Source: Rattus norvegicus (lineage: Eukaryota; Chordata; Mammalia; Rodentia; Muridae). From it: a stretch of 64,000 nucleotides of DNA. The stretch spans positions 156,721,627 through 156,785,626 of the forward strand of contig NC_086039.1 in NCBI RefSeq assembly GCF_036323735.1. The letters run 5' to 3'. The translations under genes were made by a program, and so were the position numbers. Shown one piece after another: positions 59,761-64,000 of this stretch (position 1 is the first letter of the stretch; each line of letters opens with the position of its first letter). The notes under the pieces were generated by a model. The model searched no databases. It was not told where the DNA came from and worked only from the letters and a program-made list of their open reading frames with translations.

Positions 59761-59964
59761 AGGAGTTTCTTTGTAAGTTTACTTAGTTTGTTTTATAAGC
59801 ATCCCCGCTTCAGAAGGAGTGATTTAATTCAAATGAACTTGCTACACAAGGTCAGCATCAAGTGCTGTGATAAAACTCACTTAAGAGCAAATGGCCATAG
59901 CAAAAAGCAACTAAACCACAATCATCAGAGAAGTGGATTTAAAAAAATGGTACTAAGCCATAAA

Positions 59965-60100
59965 AATGCTGGCTGGGGATGGAGCTCAGTTGGTGAAGTA
60001 CTTGCCTATCACCTACAAAGCCCTGAGTTCCATTCTCAGTAATGCACAAAGCCCTTGTGATGGTGCACTCCTATAATCCCAGGTAGAGTCAGGGCATTGA
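59965..60100 (+). mobile_element. B4-like SINE
   Basis: GGCTGGGGATGGAGCTCAGT (ID-like) then GTGCACTCCTATAATCCCAG (B1-like). Confidence 0.75.
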
Positions 60101-60944
60101 AGTTCTAAGCCATCAGTTTCTGACTAGTATGTCTTCTTATGGGGTGGTAGGGAAGTTAGACAGTGGACATAGTTGTGATGGGTGAGTATACCGGTTAATA
60201 AGGCAGAAGCTGCACGCATTGGCTTTTCTGAGCCAGTCTTGGAAAGCAAGTAGCACTTTTAGCAGATTATCTTAATCACAAGCATTGCACAAACCTACTC
60301 AGGTTGTAGAGGGAGGGTTAAATTCCACCTCTTGATGGAAGGTGGCAAGGTTCCTGGAGAGCATGTGGGATGGAGATATTGTTGGGGCTACCTCGGAAGG
60401 CTACAATCTGCCACACACAGGTTAGAAGACAGGGAGCATCAGCCTTAAACAAAGCATCTATATGGTATTTCCAAGAAACACTTTTAAACATAAATACATG
60501 TTGAAAGTCAAAGTATGGAAAATATATCAAGGAAATCTGGTGTGGCTGTATAAATACCAAACAGAGTAGAATTCAGCATAAAGAGTGTTACCAGAAAAGG
60601 GACACTGAAAGGTGACAAATAACAAGACCAAATTCCTCAAATACATGAAGCAAAAGTTGTTCCCTCTAAAGGGCTTGAGAAATAAATAAATTCCCCAACA
60701 TTGACACTCTAATACATGATTTTCAGGAGTTGATCAAATAGGAAAGAAAAAAAATCAGCCAGAATATAGATTTGAACACTATTATCAAGCAAATTAATGT
60801 AATTGATATTTAGAGAGCACTACAAGCCCAAATACTCTTCTTTACTGCAGATAGAAAATTCAGGAATATCAATGAACACCGATAAAGGATAAAGGACAAA
60901 GGGGTTGGGTGTCACTCTACTGTGAAGTTGAATTAAAGAGCAAC
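60101..60944. other. Intergenic, nothing recognisable
   Basis: No gene or repeat recognised; AT-rich. Confidence 0.5.
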
Positions 60945-61091
60945 ATCAATGAACTGGAGGGATGGCTTAGTGGGTAAAGGTGCTCATCACCAAACCTGGT
61001 ATGAGTTTGACCCACATGCTGGAAGGAGAAAAATGACTCCCATGAGTTGTCCCCCCGCCCCCCCTCTCTCTCACATACACACACACACACA

Positions 61092-61135
<44 letters not shown>

Positions 61136-61190
61136 CACTGTGGGTGTACACCCCTACCCTCACATAAATAAATGTAATAAAAAATAAATT
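60945..61190 (+). mobile_element. B3/RSINE-like SINE with (CA)n expansion
   Basis: CTGGAGGGATGGCTTAGTGG start, CACA tract at 61079-61133, AATAAATGTAATAAAA end. Confidence 0.7.
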
Positions 61191-61206
61191 TTAAAATCAA
61201 CAATGA

Positions 61207-61625
61207 AGCCAGGTATGGTGGTACATGTTTTTAATCCCAGCATTCAGAAGGCAGCAGATGGATCTCTGTGATTTCAGGATTTGATTCTCTCTGTCTCAAC
61301 AAGCAAAAACAAAAAACAAGGCATGGTGGTATATGCCTGTATTGCCTGGGAGGTAGAAACAGATAGATAGATATAAGTAGTGCCTATAACATTTGGGAGG
61401 TAGAAGCAGATGGATCTCTGTGAGGTCAAGACCAGCCTGGTCTATATAGTTAAGTTTTAGGACAACCAGGGCTATGTAAAGAGACCCTGTCTCAAAAAAC
61501 AAACAAAATTTGAAATAAAAAAGTGAAGCATGTTGCACTTGGGAAACAGAGACCATGCAAGTTTGAAGCCTGCTTAATTTTACTTAGAGAGTTCCAGGCT
61601 TACCAGGAGACCTTATCTTTAAAAC
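61207..61625 (+). mobile_element. B1 SINE cluster
   Basis: Sense copies at about 61207-61310, 61320-61505 and a fragment at 61525-61625. Confidence 0.75.
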
Positions 61626-61662
61626 AGAAAAACCCAAAGGACACCCTTCCAAAGCAGCAATA

Positions 61663-61682
61663 TACATACATACATACATACA

Positions 61683-61717
<35 letters not shown>

Positions 61718-61742
61718 GTATATATATGTGTGTGTGTGTGTG
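61663..61742 (+). repeat. (TACA)n, TATATG and (TG)n compound microsatellite
   Basis: TACA units at 61663-61711 pass into TATATATG and then TG. Confidence 0.93.
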
Positions 61743-61872
61743 ATGTATATATGTGCAGTGTATAGTGGGTGATGTGTAGCATATGTGGGATGTGGAGGTC
61801 TGAGCTACATAGTGTGTGCGCACAAGGATGGGGTGAGGCGTGCACTTCTGCCTCTTAAGAAGGCATCCACGG

Positions 61873-62057
61873 GGCTGGAGAGATGGCTCAGCGGTTAAGA
61901 GCACTGACTGCTCTTCCAGAGGTCCTGAGTTCAATTCCCAGCAACCACATGATGGCTCACAGCCATCTGTAATGAGATCCGATGCCCTCTTCTGGTGTGT
62001 CTGAAGACAGCTACAGTGTACTCATATAAATAAAATAAATAAATATTTAAAAAAAAG
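61873..62057 (+). mobile_element. B2 SINE
   Basis: GGGGCTGGAGAGATGGCTCA to AATAAATATTTAAAAAAA. Duplication AAGAAGGCATCCAC on both sides. Confidence 0.94.
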
Positions 62058-62071
62058 AAGGCATCCACCCC

Positions 62072-63149
62072 ATGTCTCTTCTACCCCAAGGGGCTGGGAG
62101 GGGCTGGAGCCCCACCAGACTCTCTGGGCAGTAAGAGACCTTGACTGTTGGCAAGATTTCTGGTCCATGGTAGTATTGTTTTAGTTCTTGCAGCCTTGCA
62201 GTTCAAGAGAAGACAGACAGGGAGAAAGAGAACTTGGCCTTGGGTAGGTGAGCAGGGTACAGCCTGGGACTGAACCAAACTAACTTGAACAGACAAGGAG
62301 CCATAAAAGGAAAAGGAGCTGGGGTAAGTTACAGGTGGCAAGAATCGGGAGTGTGTGGGAGAGAGGGACCTAACCATCTGGGTCCTTAAGGTCTCTATTC
62401 TTGGGTTCTTTCACATGGAAACTTGGACACCTAAGCTTGCTGTTAGTGCATACATGTATGAGTCTTCATGTTGTGTGAAGCATGTGTGTGTATGACACGG
62501 GTGAGGCAGACTTGAGCTCAGTCTAAAAGCTTTCCTCCTGGGCCAAGTGATTGTAGGTGGGGCATAAGGAAGAGGGTGGGCATTCCTGGCTCCTACAGGT
62601 CCCTAGGGGAGAAAGCTGAATCACAAAGGGACATATTTAGCCCCAGCTTAGCCTTCCCTTCCTGTCCCTCATCTCCAGGTAGCCAATCTTAATTGAGAAG
62701 GAGCTTGAATGGACCTGAGAGGTTCTACCATCTCCAGGTTGTTAGCCCTTCATTGCCAGAGGACAAAGACAAAAGAAGGAACAGTGATTGGTTAAGGGAG
62801 GTAAGGATTTGCCATGAAAAAGTAGTGATTCTGGGTCAGGTCCAGCCATTTCCAGCCTCAGTTTCCCACTTAGGAGATGAAGTACTGCACTAAATAGTTT
62901 CCCACAGCACGGCTACACCATATGTTGTAGAAAGGTGGGCCTGTGGAATAGGAGGAGACAGGATGGAAGTTGCTGCTGAGTTAAACTTGGGACTGGGCTT
63001 GAGGGGGATGGTCCTGGGGACTGACCAAGGAAGCTTGAAGCAGGAAAGGAAATTGGAGGCTAGGAACTTACTTCCTGGTAGATGGAAGGAGGCAGCCAGG
63101 GGAGGTGCTAGGCTAGGGGTGGCATGTGAGGGAAAAGGAGGGGGGAAGT
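62072..63149. other. Unique sequence upstream of Avpr2
   Basis: Repeat-free stretch that is likely the Avpr2 5' flank. No coding exon recognised on either strand. Confidence 0.5.
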
Positions 63150-63271
63150 CTCCTGTTCAGGTCATTCCCTGAGGCTGGGTTGGGGCGGGGCCAACAATGG
63201 AGCGCAGAACTGAGTACTGGGCCACCTTCACGCTGCTGCCCAGGTGCCCAGGAGCCCAGGAGCCGAAGCAG
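63150..63271 (+). other. Avpr2: Avpr2 non-coding first exon with GC-box promoter (5' end approximate)
   Basis: A GC box (GGGGCGGGG, 63182-63190) precedes a short exon ending CCGAAGCAG|GTAAGG at 63271. It would splice to the acceptor at 63634 over a 363-bp intron. An ATG in strong context (63197-63199) lies in it. The transcription start is not determined. Confidence 0.6.
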
Positions 63272-63634
63272 GTAAGGGGCTACAAAAGAGCTCTGAGACG
63301 CACACTTGGGTCTGTCTTGGCCAGTCTTTATCCTTCTGATGGTGGTCTATCCAAAATACTGTCTGGACAGGGGGACCTTAATGTTTACCCCTGATCCCTA
63401 ATCTCAAGTCTGGCTATTTTGAGCTGCCGGAACAGAACTGGGCTTTGTGTGTTTGTTCTGACTTTTCTTTATATTCACTGCCCAGGCTTAAATGCAGGCT
63501 GGACTTCCATCCTGAGGACACACGGACAGAAAGGCACCTGCCTCCTGGCACCTCTATCTAATGCAGTGATCCTAGACAGTGGGGTTGGCCCTTTGAGTGG
63601 AGACTAAGTTTGCGTCCCCTCCCTGCTGTGACAG

Positions 63635-63688
63635 GTGTGTAGGTCATCATCAACCACCCCATCATGCTCCTGGTGTCTACCGTGTCCG
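63635..63688 (+). CDS. Avpr2: Avpr2, vasopressin V2 receptor, first coding exon (partial gene)
   Basis: The vasopressin V2 receptor is a Gs-coupled GPCR of the renal collecting duct that drives aquaporin-2 insertion. This exon follows CCTGCTGTGACAG and ends at the donor G|GTAAGTAAG (63689). Coding starts at ATG 63664 and gives MLLVSTVS plus one base, exactly the 25 coding nucleotides that precede the intron in mammalian AVPR2 genes. The remaining receptor (seven helices) is in the next exon, which I could not find before the window ends. Position behind the L1cam promoter matches the known L1CAM-AVPR2 order. The alternative of a chance ATG is unlikely given the sequence, length, donor phase and synteny. 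Confidence 0.88.
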
Positions 63689-64000
63689 GTAAGTAAGGTT
63701 CCAGCCACTGGGCTCCAGACACCCCTCAGTTGGATGAGCCAGGTGGGCTAGATGGATTTGATGAAACTGAGAAGGCTGTTTTTCTAAAAACCTATTTCCC
63801 TTTCTTGTGAACTAGTGGGTTGTCAGGAGGGGTTGGTTGAAGGGGAAGTACTACTTGCCTTCCAAAATACTTCCTTAGGAGACCCCTCTTTTGGGAACCA
63901 GGAAATAGGTGGTAAGACTGACAAGGGGTTCAAGTTGCCAGCTGCACAGGCCACACCGTCCCTAGCATTGGAACTTCCTCATTCTGGGGAGCCTACACAG
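63689..64000 (+). other. Avpr2: Avpr2 intron 2, continuing past the window
   Basis: Sequence after the GTAAGTAAG donor. No recognisable receptor exon follows. The window ends in CCTACACAG, which could be the acceptor, but that cannot be tested here. Confidence 0.5.

Overview
The window is mammalian nuclear DNA, almost certainly rat (Rattus). It has a multi-exon vertebrate gene with GT-AG introns and a dense load of rodent repeats: 17 BC1-type ID SINEs in 64 kb (an ID load typical of rat rather than mouse), many B1/B2/B3/B4 SINEs, a rodent L1, and class I and class II endogenous retroviral LTRs. Gene content and order (L1cam on the minus strand, Avpr2 starting on the plus strand behind its promoter) match the mammalian Xq28-type L1CAM-AVPR2 locus on the X chromosome.

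Layout. 1-5.1 kb: a decayed gammaretrovirus-like provirus (gag capsid remnant joined straight to pol, then env remnant and a probable 3' LTR), interrupted by a processed Rplp2 pseudogene with a long GAA tract and by a B2. 5.1-27 kb: gene-free intergenic DNA made of nested SINEs, an ERVK-type LTR with a second solo LTR inside its leader, an MLV-type solo LTR, an internally deleted L1 with intact target-site duplications, and a 0.5 kb polypurine tract. 26.97-53.5 kb (minus strand): the complete L1cam gene. I resolved all 28 coding exons including two microexons. Their lengths sum to 3780 nt, which is 1259 codons plus stop, the expected length for rodent L1CAM. The 3'UTR lies at about 26.97-28.18 kb. 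A non-coding first exon and CpG-rich promoter with adjacent CAG and CCG repeats lie at about 53.3-53.5 kb. 53.7-63.1 kb: intergenic, SINE-rich. 63.15-64.0 kb (plus strand): the 5' end of Avpr2, with a non-coding exon and a 54-nt exon carrying the first 25 coding nucleotides. The large receptor exon lies beyond the window.

L1cam encodes a neuronal adhesion receptor (signal peptide, 6 Ig, 5 FnIII, one transmembrane helix, ankyrin-binding tail). The domains follow a strict two-exons-per-domain layout. The most interesting regulatory signal is a tandem pair of RE1/NRSE-like sites about 200 bp inside the intron after the signal-peptide exon, which fits REST control of neuronal expression. The two microexons (YKGHH and RSLE) are the known neuron-specific cassettes. 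Avpr2 encodes the renal vasopressin V2 receptor; an upstream ORF may overlap its start codon.

I found no bacterial-type system, CRISPR array, operon or clearly undescribed protein-coding system. The most novel material is regulatory and repeat biology.
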